From an uncultured Eubacteriales bacterium (GTDB lineage: Bacteria; Bacillota; Clostridia; Oscillospirales; Acutalibacteraceae): a stretch of DNA of 64,000 nt. A program made the position numbers and the translations under genes. The stretch covers positions 62,001 to 126,000 of the forward strand of contig CAKSHI010000002.1 in the NCBI GenBank assembly GCA_934457115.1. Direction: 5' to 3'. Shown one piece after another: positions 44,116 through 53,450 of the stretch. Each line of letters begins with the position of its first letter. Position 1 is the first letter of the stretch. The notes below the pieces were generated by a model. It made no database searches and was not told the DNA's origin. It saw nothing but the letters and a program-made list of their open reading frames with translations.

Positions 44116-45477
44116 ATGAAAAAATTAAGATGTTTAATTTCAATATGGATTTGCAAAATATTAATTGTTGTTGGAAAGGCTTTGGGTAAAAAAGGGTCAT
44201 CGACGCCCGGTAGTATAGCCTTTAAGATTTGTCCTGATATATTAGAAATTTTGTCGAAACAAGTGAGAAAAGAAACTATTGCGGTTTGTGGTACTAATGG
44301 AAAGACTACCACAAACAATATTGTATCTTTTATATTAGAAAGAAACGGTTATAAAGTGGTTTGTAATAAGGTAGGGGCTAATATGCTTCCCGGAGTTATA
44401 ACAGCTTTTATAGAAAAATCGAATATATTTGGAAAATTAGATGCAGACTATGCCTGCATTGAAATTGATGAGGCATCTGCCGTTAAGGTTTTTAGGTATC
44501 TTTCTCCGGATATAATGCTTATAGGTAATCTCTTTAGGGATCAATTGGATAGATACGGCGAAATAGATCTTACAGTCAATTATTTAAAGAGGGCTTTGGA
44601 CCTTACACCTAAAACCAAACTTATAGTAAACGCAGACGACCCGTTGTGCGCAATGATAGCTAAGGATTACAAGGGTGAGTCTATTACTTTTGGTATTAAT
44701 GAGCAATTAAATATATCTCTTGATGAAATAAGGGACGGCCAATTTTGTACTTATTGCGGCGAAAAATTAACTTATAATTATTATCACTATGGTCAACTTG
44801 GGGATTATTATTGCAAAGGCTGCGGATTTAAACGACCCGATATAGATATTGAAGCCACCAATGTTGATATTAATGATGGATTAAAGTTTAGTGTTAATGA
44901 ACATCAAATAAATGTAAATTATCGAGGCTTTTATAATGTGTATAATATACTGGCAGCCTTGTCCATAATTGAACAATTAGATATAGATATCGATAATATA
45001 AATGATATTTTAGAGGACTATAAACCTCAAATTGGCAGGATGGAAAAGTTTAATCTACAAAAACCTGTAATTCTAAATTTATCTAAAAATCCGGCGGGCT
45101 TTAACCAAGGTATTGTTACTGTGTTGGCGGACGATAAAGAAAAAGATGTAATTGTTATGATTAATGATAACGCTCAAGACGGTAGGGATATATCGTGGAT
45201 TTGGGATGTCGATTTTGAAAAAATGCAGGATGATAAAATTAAAAATTTAGCATTTACAGGTATAAGAAAAGATGATGTTGCGGTAAGATTTAAATATGCG
45301 GATATAAATAAGGAAAATTATGTCTATGATAATTTAAAAGATGCTATAACTTCAATGCTTGAAAAGGATGGAGAGATTCTTTACGTGCTTGTAAATTATA
45401 CCGCTATTTTTGATGCCCAAAATATATTAAAGGAGCTTCAAAGGAAATTCGAGGAGGAATCTCTAAATGAAAATTAA
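44116..45477 (+). CDS. murT: lipid II isoglutaminyl synthase, MurT subunit
   Basis: With GatD it amidates the D-Glu of the lipid II stem peptide to D-isoglutamine. Mur-ligase ATP loop GTNGKTTTNN; central domain with a four-Cys zinc ribbon inserted (CTYCGEKL and CKGCGFKRPD); C-terminal DUF1727 domain (NPAGFNQGI, then MINDNAQDGRDISWIWDVDFE). 453 residues. The stop overlaps the gatD start by 11 bases, the standard coupled pair. Confidence 0.94.
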   Translation: MKKLRCLISIWICKILIVVGKALGKKGSSTPGSIAFKICPDILEILSKQVRKETIAVCGTNGKTTTNNIVSFILERNGYKVVCNKVGANMLPGVITAFIEKSNIFGKLDADYACIEIDEASAVKVFRYLSPDIMLIGNLFRDQLDRYGEIDLTVNYLKRALDLTPKTKLIVNADDPLCAMIAKDYKGESITFGINEQLNISLDEIRDGQFCTYCGEKLTYNYYHYGQLGDYYCKGCGFKRPDIDIEATNVDINDGLKFSVNEHQINVNYRGFYNVYNILAALSIIEQLDIDIDNINDILEDYKPQIGRMEKFNLQKPVILNLSKNPAGFNQGIVTVLADDKEKDVIVMINDNAQDGRDISWIWDVDFEKMQDDKIKNLAFTGIRKDDVAVRFKYADINKENYVYDNLKDAITSMLEKDGEILYVLVNYTAIFDAQNILKELQRKFEEESLNEN

Positions 45478-46183
45478 TATAGCTCATTTTTACCCTGAAT
45501 TATTAAATCTTTATGGCGATAAGGGTAATATAATTTCACTTGTAAAGCGTTGCCAATGGCGCGGCATAGAGGCAGAAGTGCACGACTATAGTTTAGAAGA
45601 TGATATCGATTTTTCAAATATAGATATCGTTTTTATTGGCGGCGGCTCTGATAGAGAACAACTTATTGTTTGCAAGAAACTTGTTAATATAAAAGATGAT
45701 ATTAAGGAGTATGTTGAATCAAACGGGGTTTTGCTTGGAATATGTGGAGGATATCAGCTTTTAGGCAAGTATTATCAGCTTCATGAAGATAAAATAGACG
45801 GCTTGGAGCTTTTAGATATTTATACCATTCAAAAACCCGGACGATTGATAGGAAATGTAGTAATAGAGACAGAGTTTGGTAAGGTTGTAGGTTTTGAAAA
45901 TCATGGCGGAAGAACGTATATAGAGGATAAAGACATAAAGCCTTTTGGAAAGGTAATCTATGGTCATGGAAATAATGGGGAAGATAAGTTTGAGGGCGTA
46001 ATATATAAAAATGTAATAGGAACATATTTACATGGACCGTTGTTACCCAAAAATCCAAAACTTACTGATGAAATTATAAAAAGAGCATTAGAAAAGAAAT
46101 ATAATGAAAAAATAGAACTATCGCCTCTCGATGATACTGAAGAAATAAGAGCTCATCAATTTATAGTAAATAAATATAAATAA
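45467..46183 (+). CDS. gatD: lipid II isoglutaminyl synthase, glutaminase subunit GatD
   Basis: Class I glutamine amidotransferase-like subunit that supplies ammonia to MurT. Nucleophile motif GICGGYQLLG, substrate region GFENHGGRTYI, and the catalytic His in GTYLHGPLLPKNP. 238 residues. It opens with INIAHFYPELLNLYGDKGN, typical of GatD. A bidirectional terminator follows. Confidence 0.94.
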   Translation: MKINIAHFYPELLNLYGDKGNIISLVKRCQWRGIEAEVHDYSLEDDIDFSNIDIVFIGGGSDREQLIVCKKLVNIKDDIKEYVESNGVLLGICGGYQLLGKYYQLHEDKIDGLELLDIYTIQKPGRLIGNVVIETEFGKVVGFENHGGRTYIEDKDIKPFGKVIYGHGNNGEDKFEGVIYKNVIGTYLHGPLLPKNPKLTDEIIKRALEKKYNEKIELSPLDDTEEIRAHQFIVNKYK

Positions 46184-46186
46184 GAA

Positions 46187-46216
46187 ATGCATTCTCTCTT
46201 AAAAGGGAGAATGCAT
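46187..46216. terminator. bidirectional terminator between gatD and the U32 peptidase gene
   Basis: A 12-base stem, 46187-46198 with 46205-46216 (one G-T pair), loop TTAAAA, with T-rich flanks on both strands. It serves the converging genes gatD and 46224. Confidence 0.85.
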
Positions 46217-46223
46217 CTTTTAT

Positions 46224-47456
46224 TTATGAACGCTTTTTTCTAAAAATAGAGCCCACTTTTATAGGAACATCCGTTTTTAAAAATAGTTTTTGCATCGCAT
46301 GGGGTGCGGATTCAACAGGATTATTCCATTCATCATAAAGTTCACTTACATTGATAAGAAATGGTTCTCCACCTAGCGGAGGAAGGACGTCTAAAGTGTC
46401 ACCTTTTAAAAATTTATTTCGTTGTGATATAGTTGCAATGCCGTCTTTATAATCATCACAAACAGCAACTACATCGTAATCCCTTATATATCCGCCGCTT
46501 TCGTAGTGTTGACCGGGCTCTTTGCCAAAAAAGAATCCATTACTGTATGGTCTGTGACTTACCTTGTTCATTTCGTCTTTTATCCACGGTTTTAGCGACC
46601 AATTATCTTTATCATTATAATAATCATCTATAGCATGTCTATATGCATTTGTTACAACGGAGGTATAATAAGCAGATTTTGCTCTTCCTTCTATTTTTAG
46701 ACTGCTTGCCCCGGATTCAATTAATTTATCTATGTAATCTATCATGCATAGATCTTTTGAATTGAAAAAATATGTGCCTTTAGAATCCTCCTCAATAGGG
46801 AAGTACTCGCCGGGACGGTTTTCTTCTGTTAAATGATATTTCCATCTGCAGGGTTGAGCACAGTCGCCTCTATTGGCATCTCTTCCTGTCATGTAGTTAG
46901 ATATGAGGCATCTTCCTGAAAACGATACGCACATAGATCCATGAACAAACACTTCTAATTCGAGCTCACTTGGTACATTATCTTTTATAAATCGTATTTC
47001 ATCAAGTGACAATTCCCTTGCAAGGACTACTCTTTTAGCTCCAAGATTATATAGTGTATTGGCTGTCATATAGTTAGCAACGCCCGCCTGAGTAGAAATA
47101 TGTATTTCTACGTTAGGAGCATATTTTTTAGCAAGTTCCATTACACCTATGTCGGAGATGATTAAGGCATCGATACCTATTTTGTCTACTTCTTCTAAAA
47201 ATTCAGGGAGCCTTTTTATTTCATCGTTTCTAGGTACTGTATTGCAAGTAAGGTATATTTGAACGTTTCTTGAATGAGCAAGTTTTACAGCCTCATCTAA
47301 TTCTTCAAGTGAAAAGTTAGATGAAGAAGTTCTCATTCCAAATTCATTTCCCGCTAAGTATACAGCGTCTGCTCCAAAATCAATCGAAGCTTTTAATCTT
47401 TCCATATCACCTGCAGGTGATAAAAGTTCTATTTTATTTAATTTACTGGATTTCAA
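46224..47456 (-). CDS. peptidase U32 family protein
   Basis: Member of the U32 'collagenase-like' family, many of which act in tRNA or RNA hydroxylation rather than proteolysis. Opening ELLSPAGDMERLKASIDFGADAVYLAG is diagnostic; the signature VHGSMCVSFSGRC appears mid-protein, followed by DANRGDCAQPCRWKY with Cys that bind Fe-S in characterised relatives. The C-terminal domain (KGDTLDVLPP) is beta-rich. 410 residues, as in Bacillus YrrO/TrhP2. It lies downstream of mltG, the usual neighbourhood in Bacillota. Confidence 0.92.
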   Translation of the reverse strand: MKSSKLNKIELLSPAGDMERLKASIDFGADAVYLAGNEFGMRTSSSNFSLEELDEAVKLAHSRNVQIYLTCNTVPRNDEIKRLPEFLEEVDKIGIDALIISDIGVMELAKKYAPNVEIHISTQAGVANYMTANTLYNLGAKRVVLARELSLDEIRFIKDNVPSELELEVFVHGSMCVSFSGRCLISNYMTGRDANRGDCAQPCRWKYHLTEENRPGEYFPIEEDSKGTYFFNSKDLCMIDYIDKLIESGASSLKIEGRAKSAYYTSVVTNAYRHAIDDYYNDKDNWSLKPWIKDEMNKVSHRPYSNGFFFGKEPGQHYESGGYIRDYDVVAVCDDYKDGIATISQRNKFLKGDTLDVLPPLGGEPFLINVSELYDEWNNPVESAPHAMQKLFLKTDVPIKVGSIFRKKRS

Positions 47457-47475
47457 AAATTATTCCTCTTTTCAT

Positions 47476-48762
47476 TTAAACAAGACCTGCTTTTGCAAGA
47501 TTTCTATTGTGATCAGTTATATTTGTGGCATAATATGCCGTGCCATCTTTACTATGGCAAAAATAATAATAATTAGTAGATTCCGGATTTAATGCTGCAT
47601 CTATAGCGTCATTACCAGGATTACAAATAGGTCCCGGGGGTAAACCTTCTATCTTATAGGTGTTGTAGGTACTTTCAAAAGAATTTACTATATTGCTTGG
47701 TACGGATTCCTTATTTCTATAAGGATACCAAACGGTAGAATCTTGACCAAGGTAGTTCATACCATATTCTCCATAGCTGTTAACCCCTCCGTTTGATAGA
47801 GTAGATAATCTATTATGGAGTATAGAGGAAACCATGTACATATCATCTTTGTTTGCTGCCTCGGCTTGTATAATAGAAGCTATGGTTATTAAATCTTCTA
47901 TAGATATAGATTTATCCTTTGCACGAGTTGCTATGTTTACTTTATTGTCATAACCGCTTACTTTTTCTTTTGTATTTAACTTTTGATTAAAGTTTGAAAG
48001 CATTTTATCAACTACATTATAAGGATCCTCATTTTTATAGAATTGATAAGTATCGGGAAATAGATAACCTTCCAGCTTATAATAGCGTTTATCAGCATTT
48101 TGTATGGAGTTAATAAAGCTGTATTTTTCTTTAAATTCATCGGAAGAACACATTTTTAGAAATTCATCCTTAGAGCACACTTCGTTATCCTCAAGTGTAG
48201 CCGCATATTCATTAATACTTATACCCTCGGGAAAGGTTAGCTTTACTATATCGATTCTATTAGATTGAGTTTCTAAGTAATTTATTAGGGCTTCATAATC
48301 CATGTTAGTCTTAACTTCAAAAGTTCCGCCGGGAAATGTTTTGATCGATTTAGTAATCAAACCATATAGTCTAAAAAAGCTTGGATCTTCTATTACACCG
48401 TTACTGCTTAGGGTATCAGTTACTTGAAATATATTGGGCCTTGAAGGCAAGGTAATTGTAACAGTATCTTCTTTTTTACCTATTGCGAGCATATCTCTTA
48501 CTCCTACAAGTATGTATTTTGTAAGCATTGCCGAGATGAGGACTATCATGACTATCCATACTATTCTAAAAAAATGCCTATTCTCCTTAGAGACTGCTTT
48601 GTCTCTGGCTTTTTTAGTTTTATTAGTTTCTTTATTATTATCTATAGTATGGCTGTTTTGAGATTGTATTGATTCTAAGTCATAGAAAAGCGTTTTATCA
48701 CTTGTATCTTGATTATCGAAGTCATTTTTCTTGTAACTTTGATCTTTTCTATCGTTACTCAT
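47476..48762 (-). CDS. mltG: endolytic murein transglycosylase MltG (YceG-like)
   Basis: Cuts nascent glycan strands at the outer face of the membrane. A charged, Asn-rich cytoplasmic N-terminus (about 65 residues) precedes one transmembrane helix (about 67-88). The LysM-like subdomain (LPSRPNIFQVTDTLSSNGVI) and catalytic domain follow, with the catalytic Glu in TIASIIQAEAANKDD, plus YGMNYLGQDSTVWYPY and GPICNPGNDAIDAALNP. 428 residues. The cytoplasmic tail is longer than in Escherichia coli, as is common in Bacillota. Confidence 0.95.
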   Translation of the reverse strand: MSNDRKDQSYKKNDFDNQDTSDKTLFYDLESIQSQNSHTIDNNKETNKTKKARDKAVSKENRHFFRIVWIVMIVLISAMLTKYILVGVRDMLAIGKKEDTVTITLPSRPNIFQVTDTLSSNGVIEDPSFFRLYGLITKSIKTFPGGTFEVKTNMDYEALINYLETQSNRIDIVKLTFPEGISINEYAATLEDNEVCSKDEFLKMCSSDEFKEKYSFINSIQNADKRYYKLEGYLFPDTYQFYKNEDPYNVVDKMLSNFNQKLNTKEKVSGYDNKVNIATRAKDKSISIEDLITIASIIQAEAANKDDMYMVSSILHNRLSTLSNGGVNSYGEYGMNYLGQDSTVWYPYRNKESVPSNIVNSFESTYNTYKIEGLPPGPICNPGNDAIDAALNPESTNYYYFCHSKDGTAYYATNITDHNRNLAKAGLV

Positions 48763-48775
48763 TAGTTGTCTCCTT

Positions 48776-49363
48776 CTATTTTTTTATTGTTTTTATATAT
48801 GAATCGGTAACTAAAATATCTACAGGTTTATCGAAATATCCATGAGGGAGTAGAGCTCTTGTACAATTGCGATAACAAATACCAATAGTATTACCTTCAT
48901 AGTTTGATAGAAATCTATCATAATAGCCTTTGCCATATCCCAGTCTGAAGCCTTTGAAATCAAACGAAAATCCCGGGACTATACAAAGGGAGTTAGAAAA
49001 GTCCTTTACAAGTTTACATTTTTCTACTATGGGCTCTAAAACACCAAAAGCACCGGGCGCTAGGTCATCGAGCGATTGAATATAATAAAATTCCATTAAG
49101 TGTTTATCAGTAATACACTTAGGAACCGCAACATATTTTCCGCTTTCAAGGGATTTCTTAATAATTTTGATTGTATCTACTTCAATCTCCTTGGAAACAT
49201 AAGTAAGTATTAATTGACTTCGCTTGTATTCACGTGTAATAAAAAGATTTTTACGAATTTTTTTATCTAAGAATGATTTTTTTTCCGGGGACATATTAGA
49301 TCTAAGTGATTTATAGTGAGTTCGCAATTCAATTTTATATTGTTTTATGTTGGTTACCGGCAT
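48776..49363 (-). CDS. 5-formyltetrahydrofolate cyclo-ligase
   Basis: Converts 5-formyl-THF to 5,10-methenyl-THF with ATP. N-terminal RTHYKSLRSNMSPEKK, and the C-terminal signature GFRLGYGKGYYDRFL. 195 residues. Its start overlaps the end of the DJ-1 gene by 10 bases. Confidence 0.93.
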   Translation of the reverse strand: MPVTNIKQYKIELRTHYKSLRSNMSPEKKSFLDKKIRKNLFITREYKRSQLILTYVSKEIEVDTIKIIKKSLESGKYVAVPKCITDKHLMEFYYIQSLDDLAPGAFGVLEPIVEKCKLVKDFSNSLCIVPGFSFDFKGFRLGYGKGYYDRFLSNYEGNTIGICYRNCTRALLPHGYFDKPVDILVTDSYIKTIKK

Positions 49364-49893
49364 TGCATTTCCTCCATGACGTTTAAGGCTGTTTTTTTGG
49401 AGGTTAAACTTTCTGCAAGTTTAAGAGCAAATTCAGTTGAAACACCCGGACCCTTTGCGGTTATTATATTTTCGTCTTTGCAAACAAAATCGTCTACAAG
49501 TTTAGAATTTTCATTTTTTACTTCAAAACCTGGGTAGCACGTGTAGCACTTATCTTTTAATATGCCAATATTTCCTAATATAGACGGTGCAGCACATATC
49601 GCTGCAATAATCTTCTTTTCTCTCATGGAATATTCTATTATAGACAAGAGTTTATCGCACTTTTCAAGGTTATTTATACCGGGGACTCCTCCCGGCAATA
49701 CAATAGCGTCAATGTCATCATAACAAACTCTATCTATGTTTATATCCGCATTAACATTTATTAAATGTGCACCTTTTATCGTAGGACCACTAATACCTAC
49801 TGTTTGGGTCTTAATACCAGACCTTCTTAAAATATCTATAACTGTTACAGCCTCAATTTCTTCAAAACCGTCAGCTAAGAATACGTATACCAT
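49354..49893 (-). CDS. DJ-1/PfpI family protein
   Basis: DJ-1/YajL-like protein, a class linked to protein or small-molecule deglycation and to stress. It shows VFLADGFEEIEAVTVIDILRR with the conserved Glu, VLPGGVPG, and the nucleophile Cys in AAICAAPSILG. 179 residues from the ATG at 49893, which sits 6 bases behind GAGGTG; a GTG three codons earlier overlaps that site and is less likely. Confidence 0.9.
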   Translation of the reverse strand: MVYVFLADGFEEIEAVTVIDILRRSGIKTQTVGISGPTIKGAHLINVNADINIDRVCYDDIDAIVLPGGVPGINNLEKCDKLLSIIEYSMREKKIIAAICAAPSILGNIGILKDKCYTCYPGFEVKNENSKLVDDFVCKDENIITAKGPGVSTEFALKLAESLTSKKTALNVMEEMQCR

Positions 49894-49905
49894 AATTTTC
49901 ACCTC

Positions 49906-50766
49906 TTAATCAAGAGCCAAACCTAAGTAAGGGTTTGACTTATCATTTAAATTAATATTTTTATTTAAAACTTTTATCATACCAAAATCAATATTTTTGC
50001 CGTTTTTAAAGTGATTGTCAAAAGCGGGAAGTCTAAAGTGATAATAATCATAAGAGGGGAAATTACTATAAATTGCACCAATAAGATTATCGAAGGATGA
50101 GTTTGACGATATTAATTCAGTTACAATAAGGCTTTTACTATCTTGTGGTATGCAGATAGCATACCCTTCTTTGACAAATACAGTTTTGCCATTGTATGCT
50201 TCATTTATTAAAATAGCATATTTGATTGATTCCTTAGACCACATAATAGAACCTTCATTTCCTAAAAGAGAATTGTATCTAAGGTTATTTACACTATCAA
50301 GCGAAGATTCTTCATTTTTAGAAGAAGGTTTATATTTTTTTATGTCTTCATTTTTTAAAACAACAATTTTTTGTTTAAAAAATCTTTTATAGCCTAGTTT
50401 TTCGTAATATCCATAAAGACTCTTAGAAGCGGGGAGTAAAAAAGAAAAATCTTTACCATTCTTAAAAGCAAGGTCATTTGAATAATTTATTAATTGAGTC
50501 ATGTACTTTAGACCTCTATAAGAGGGCAAAGTACCGGCTGCATATAAATAGTAACAGGGGTAAATTTTATCATTAAGCACAATAGTTGCGTCAAGCATAT
50601 AAAGGGCTGAAACTATTTTATTTTCTACTTCCAATACGACACAATTTTTATTGTTAAACTTGTTTTCAAAGAAAAGGTCAATTGTCTCTTGGGGTTCATT
50701 AAAACAAATACTCCAAATTTGTTTAAGTGAAGGTATATCTTTATTTGTGGCTAATTTAAAATTCAT
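49906..50766 (-). CDS. GNAT-family N-acetyltransferase
   Basis: 286 residues. The N-terminal half is a GNAT fold: KLATNKDIPSLKQIWSICFNE, then VVLEVENKIVSALYML, and the acetyl-CoA loop region YAAGTLPSYRGLKYMTQLI. The C-terminal half (about 150-286) resembles the sterol-carrier-like extension of Eis-type acetyltransferases but is too diverged to assign. The substrate is unknown. The start at 50766 directly follows the stop of the DUF2156 gene; an upstream 17 codons are open but overlap it. Confidence 0.85.
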   Translation of the reverse strand: MNFKLATNKDIPSLKQIWSICFNEPQETIDLFFENKFNNKNCVVLEVENKIVSALYMLDATIVLNDKIYPCYYLYAAGTLPSYRGLKYMTQLINYSNDLAFKNGKDFSFLLPASKSLYGYYEKLGYKRFFKQKIVVLKNEDIKKYKPSSKNEESSLDSVNNLRYNSLLGNEGSIMWSKESIKYAILINEAYNGKTVFVKEGYAICIPQDSKSLIVTELISSNSSFDNLIGAIYSNFPSYDYYHFRLPAFDNHFKNGKNIDFGMIKVLNKNINLNDKSNPYLGLALD

Positions 50767-50768
50767 AT

Positions 50769-51653
50769 TTAATCTTTCTTTATAGCTATAAATTTTTTTA
50801 GTAGGGTTGAGGGACAATAAGAAAGTTTGGCTTTTCTAAGGCCTTCAATTCCCATATCTTCTTCTCGATTTATATATAAATAATTATTCTTTAATCTTGA
50901 GGCAAATTCCCTATTTATTATAGAATAAGATCCATTATAAGAAGTTAACGCTTTCTCAAAATGAGTAAGAAAAACGTCCTTGTTAATTTCTTCACCCATA
51001 GTTAACGCAACGATGTTATTATCTACTTTTATAATCCCGCCAAAAAAATCGAGGGCATTGTAATTATCAAAGGATTTTTTTAAAGCTATTTTTTCAAGTT
51101 CAATAGATTCAAGTTTTTGATCCTTGTTTTCGTCAAACCATTTTTGACAAAAGTCTTTGCAGGCATCTATATTTTTACTTGAAATTTCTTCATATTCCCA
51201 ATTATATTCTCTTTCAAATTTTGCAATATGATTTCTTTTGCCATGATATTTTTTACCCTTTAATAAAGCAAGGTCAGTTGAGTTATATATATAGTCGGCA
51301 ATATCTCTTTCCTCTTTAAATTCAAAAGCCCCAGGCATTATTTCCTCAAGTTGTTTGGATAAGTATTCGGTAACTCCCATCATCTTAAAAGGAATACCTT
51401 TCTCTTTGGAGTCTTTTATAATAGTGTTTAATGCATCTTTTATATCACCGCAGCCAACAGGAAAACTATATATAGGTTCATCACCAAAGGTTTTTAAAAG
51501 AAAATCCTTATATTTTAAGACTTTTATTTTATATGCTTCCTGCCATATAAACATGGTTCCAAAGGCGCAATCCGCACCAATGCAGCCGGACTCTTTTAAA
51601 ATTGGGACTATCCATTCTTTATCATTTATTTCCGGAATTTTAAATGTAAGCAC
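50769..51653 (-). CDS. DUF2156 / phosphatidylglycerol lysyltransferase-type domain protein
   Basis: Soluble protein of the DUF2156 family, a double-GNAT fold like the catalytic domain of MprF. Typical stretches: ADCAFGTMFIWQEAYKIKV near the start, YHGKRNHIAKFEREYNWEYEEI in the middle, and REEDMGIEGLRKAKLSYCPS near the end. 294 residues, no membrane segments, so it is not a full MprF; aminoacyl transfer to an unknown acceptor is possible. Abuts tmk with no gap. Confidence 0.88.
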   Translation of the reverse strand: MLTFKIPEINDKEWIVPILKESGCIGADCAFGTMFIWQEAYKIKVLKYKDFLLKTFGDEPIYSFPVGCGDIKDALNTIIKDSKEKGIPFKMMGVTEYLSKQLEEIMPGAFEFKEERDIADYIYNSTDLALLKGKKYHGKRNHIAKFEREYNWEYEEISSKNIDACKDFCQKWFDENKDQKLESIELEKIALKKSFDNYNALDFFGGIIKVDNNIVALTMGEEINKDVFLTHFEKALTSYNGSYSIINREFASRLKNNYLYINREEDMGIEGLRKAKLSYCPSTLLKKFIAIKKD

Positions 51654-52319
51654 TTATAAAATCTCCCTTTTAACAATATCAAAGACTTCATTATTAATTT
51701 CATCTATAGTTTTTATAGTTCCATTTTCATAGCAATTTATTATTTTCCAATTATTTTTTTTTGCCGCATATAAAGCTGAGTTTCTGCATGATTTTAGGTA
51801 TTCAATATTTTTTTCGTGCAGATCTTTTTTATCCTCATCTCCATGATAGCGTTTACTCATAAACTTTTGAGATATTTCTATAGGAACATCAAGATAAATA
51901 ACAATATCGGGTTTTGGTAGAGAAAGTTTATTATATTCATAATCTTCGACCCAATCGAGATACTTGTCCCACTCATCAGCCTGAAGTTTAGGCATATGAA
52001 ATACCATATTGGATGTGGAATATCTATCCGAAAGAATTACTCTACCGTTTAAATAATCATCTTTCCAAAATTTCATGTAACTTGCATACCTGTCTACCGC
52101 AAAAAAGGAAGAGGCTGCATAGGCATTCACGACGTTAGGATCATCCCCGAATTCCGAATTAAGATACATTTTTACTAGGGAAGAAGAGGGATAATCGTAA
52201 TTAGGAAAGCTGATTTTTTTGATATTACATAACTTGCTTAAACGTTCATATAATAAAGCTGATTGAGTTGCCTTGCCGCTGCCGTCTAAACCCTCTATTA
52301 CTATAAGTTTTCCTTTCAT
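51654..52319 (-). CDS. tmk: thymidylate kinase
   Basis: Phosphorylates dTMP to dTDP. P-loop IEGLDGSGKATQ, the DR motif in SDRYSTSNMVFHMPKL and a LID-like segment (SKRYHGDEDKKDLHEKN). 221 residues. It overlaps thyX by 4 bases, so dTMP synthesis and its phosphorylation are co-expressed. Confidence 0.93.
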   Translation of the reverse strand: MKGKLIVIEGLDGSGKATQSALLYERLSKLCNIKKISFPNYDYPSSSLVKMYLNSEFGDDPNVVNAYAASSFFAVDRYASYMKFWKDDYLNGRVILSDRYSTSNMVFHMPKLQADEWDKYLDWVEDYEYNKLSLPKPDIVIYLDVPIEISQKFMSKRYHGDEDKKDLHEKNIEYLKSCRNSALYAAKKNNWKIINCYENGTIKTIDEINNEVFDIVKREIL

Positions 52320-53092
52320 AATGTTTCCCCTTCTAAATTTTTAAAAAATTCACGCACATTATTAATTTCCCCGCAGGACATTTTCCCCTCAGGGCAATTT
52401 CCTCTTAGGCATGACGGACCTGAATTTTTAAATAGGGTAGGCGCCACGTCAAGTACAAGCTTAAGCATTTCAGTTGCAACTTCTCTAATTTCCCACTGAG
52501 CACGGTTGCAACATCTTTGGCTAAAGAAGTTTTTTAGACTTCTTGCATTAAAAGTACAAACCATTTTGGTTTCACACGCATTTGGAAGTACAAATCTAGC
52601 ATCTTCTATAGCCTTCTTTTCAGACATTTTTTGCGCTGATTTGAGATCGAATCCTTTTTCCAAGAAATGTTCAGTATGTTTTTTGGTAAGGATTTCGACT
52701 AACTGATCATAGCTTTTTTTACTTTCAAGCATTGCATTTTCAAAAATCTCAAGGGTATCGTTAGATTCTTTTATTTCGGGGGGAATTACATACTCAAACA
52801 TAGATTCGTTTACGTACCTTTGGCTTTTAACGCTGTATGATGCTATTCTATGCCTTGTAATTTGAGCTAAAAATGTTCTTGATACACCCTCTATACCAAA
52901 GGTAAAACTTACATGTTCCAGAGGACTCTCATGACCAAGTTTTAGTAGCATATTTAGGAAAGAGGCTGTTTTTTGATCTGTAAGTCCTTTAGATATTTCG
53001 TCAATCGATGAGGATGAATAACATAGTTTTGCGGCAGCCGCAACAGTTTTTTCAGGATTTGGAGTATATGAAATCAATGTAACTTTTGGCAA
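52316..53092 (-). CDS. thyX: flavin-dependent thymidylate synthase ThyX
   Basis: Makes dTMP from dUMP using methylene-THF, NADPH and FAD. The ThyX motif RHRxxSxxxxSxR is present as RHRIASYSVKSQR (residues 80-92), with Ser at the place often occupied by Asn. HESPLEH at 54-60 is also family-typical. 258 residues, somewhat longer than many ThyX. No thyA is in the window. The gene has its own promoter upstream. Confidence 0.95.
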   Translation of the reverse strand: MPKVTLISYTPNPEKTVAAAAKLCYSSSSIDEISKGLTDQKTASFLNMLLKLGHESPLEHVSFTFGIEGVSRTFLAQITRHRIASYSVKSQRYVNESMFEYVIPPEIKESNDTLEIFENAMLESKKSYDQLVEILTKKHTEHFLEKGFDLKSAQKMSEKKAIEDARFVLPNACETKMVCTFNARSLKNFFSQRCCNRAQWEIREVATEMLKLVLDVAPTLFKNSGPSCLRGNCPEGKMSCGEINNVREFFKNLEGETL

Positions 53093-53129
53093 AGTTGTAG
53101 CCTCCTCAAGAATTTAATAATTAATAATA

Positions 53130-53158
53130 ATTATATCAGAAAATACGACTGTCTTCAA
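53130..53158 (-). promoter_or_regulatory. promoter for thyX-tmk
   Basis: On the minus strand TTGAAG (complement of 53153-53158), 17-base spacer, TATAAT (complement of 53130-53135), 38 bases before the thyX start. Confidence 0.6.
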
Positions 53159-53218
53159 GTTTATGCAGGTATTTTTTAGTATATGGTACTTTAAATTTAA
53201 AATTTAATGTTTTAGATA

Positions 53219-53247
53219 TTGACAAACATTTGTGTTTATGATATTAT
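53219..53247 (+). promoter_or_regulatory. consensus promoter for the tRNA-Thr gene
   Basis: TTGACA (53219-53224), 17-base spacer, TATTAT (53242-53247), 13 bases before the mature tRNA 5' end. Confidence 0.8.
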
Positions 53248-53260
53248 ACTTAACATAGGT

Positions 53261-53336
53261 GCTGATATGGCTCAGGAGGCAGAGCACATCCTTGGTAAGG
53301 ATGAGGTCACCGGTTCGAATCCGGTTATCAGCTCCA
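53261..53336 (+). tRNA. tRNA-Thr (anticodon GGT)
   Basis: Complete 76-base cloverleaf. The acceptor stem GCTGATA pairs with TATCAGC, the D stem GCTC with GAGC, the anticodon stem CATCC with GGATG around loop TTGGTAA (anticodon GGT), and the T stem ACCGG with CCGGT around TTCGAAT. The CCA end is encoded. It has its own promoter and a downstream hairpin with a T run. Confidence 0.95.
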
Positions 53337-53368
53337 TTCATTATTATATTTTACCAACAAAATGTGAA

Positions 53369-53444
53369 GCCATTGGCTAATATGAATTTCTTAACAAACA
53401 TTGTTTTGTTATTTTATTCATTAGTCAATGGCCTTTATTTTTTT
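53369..53444 (+). terminator. long-loop hairpin and T tract after tRNA-Thr
   Basis: A 13-base stem, 53369-53381 with 53420-53432 (one G-T pair), encloses a loop of 38 bases, then a T-rich run to 53444. It probably terminates the tRNA transcript; the loop is longer than usual for a simple terminator. Confidence 0.6.
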
Positions 53445-53450
53445 AAGTAT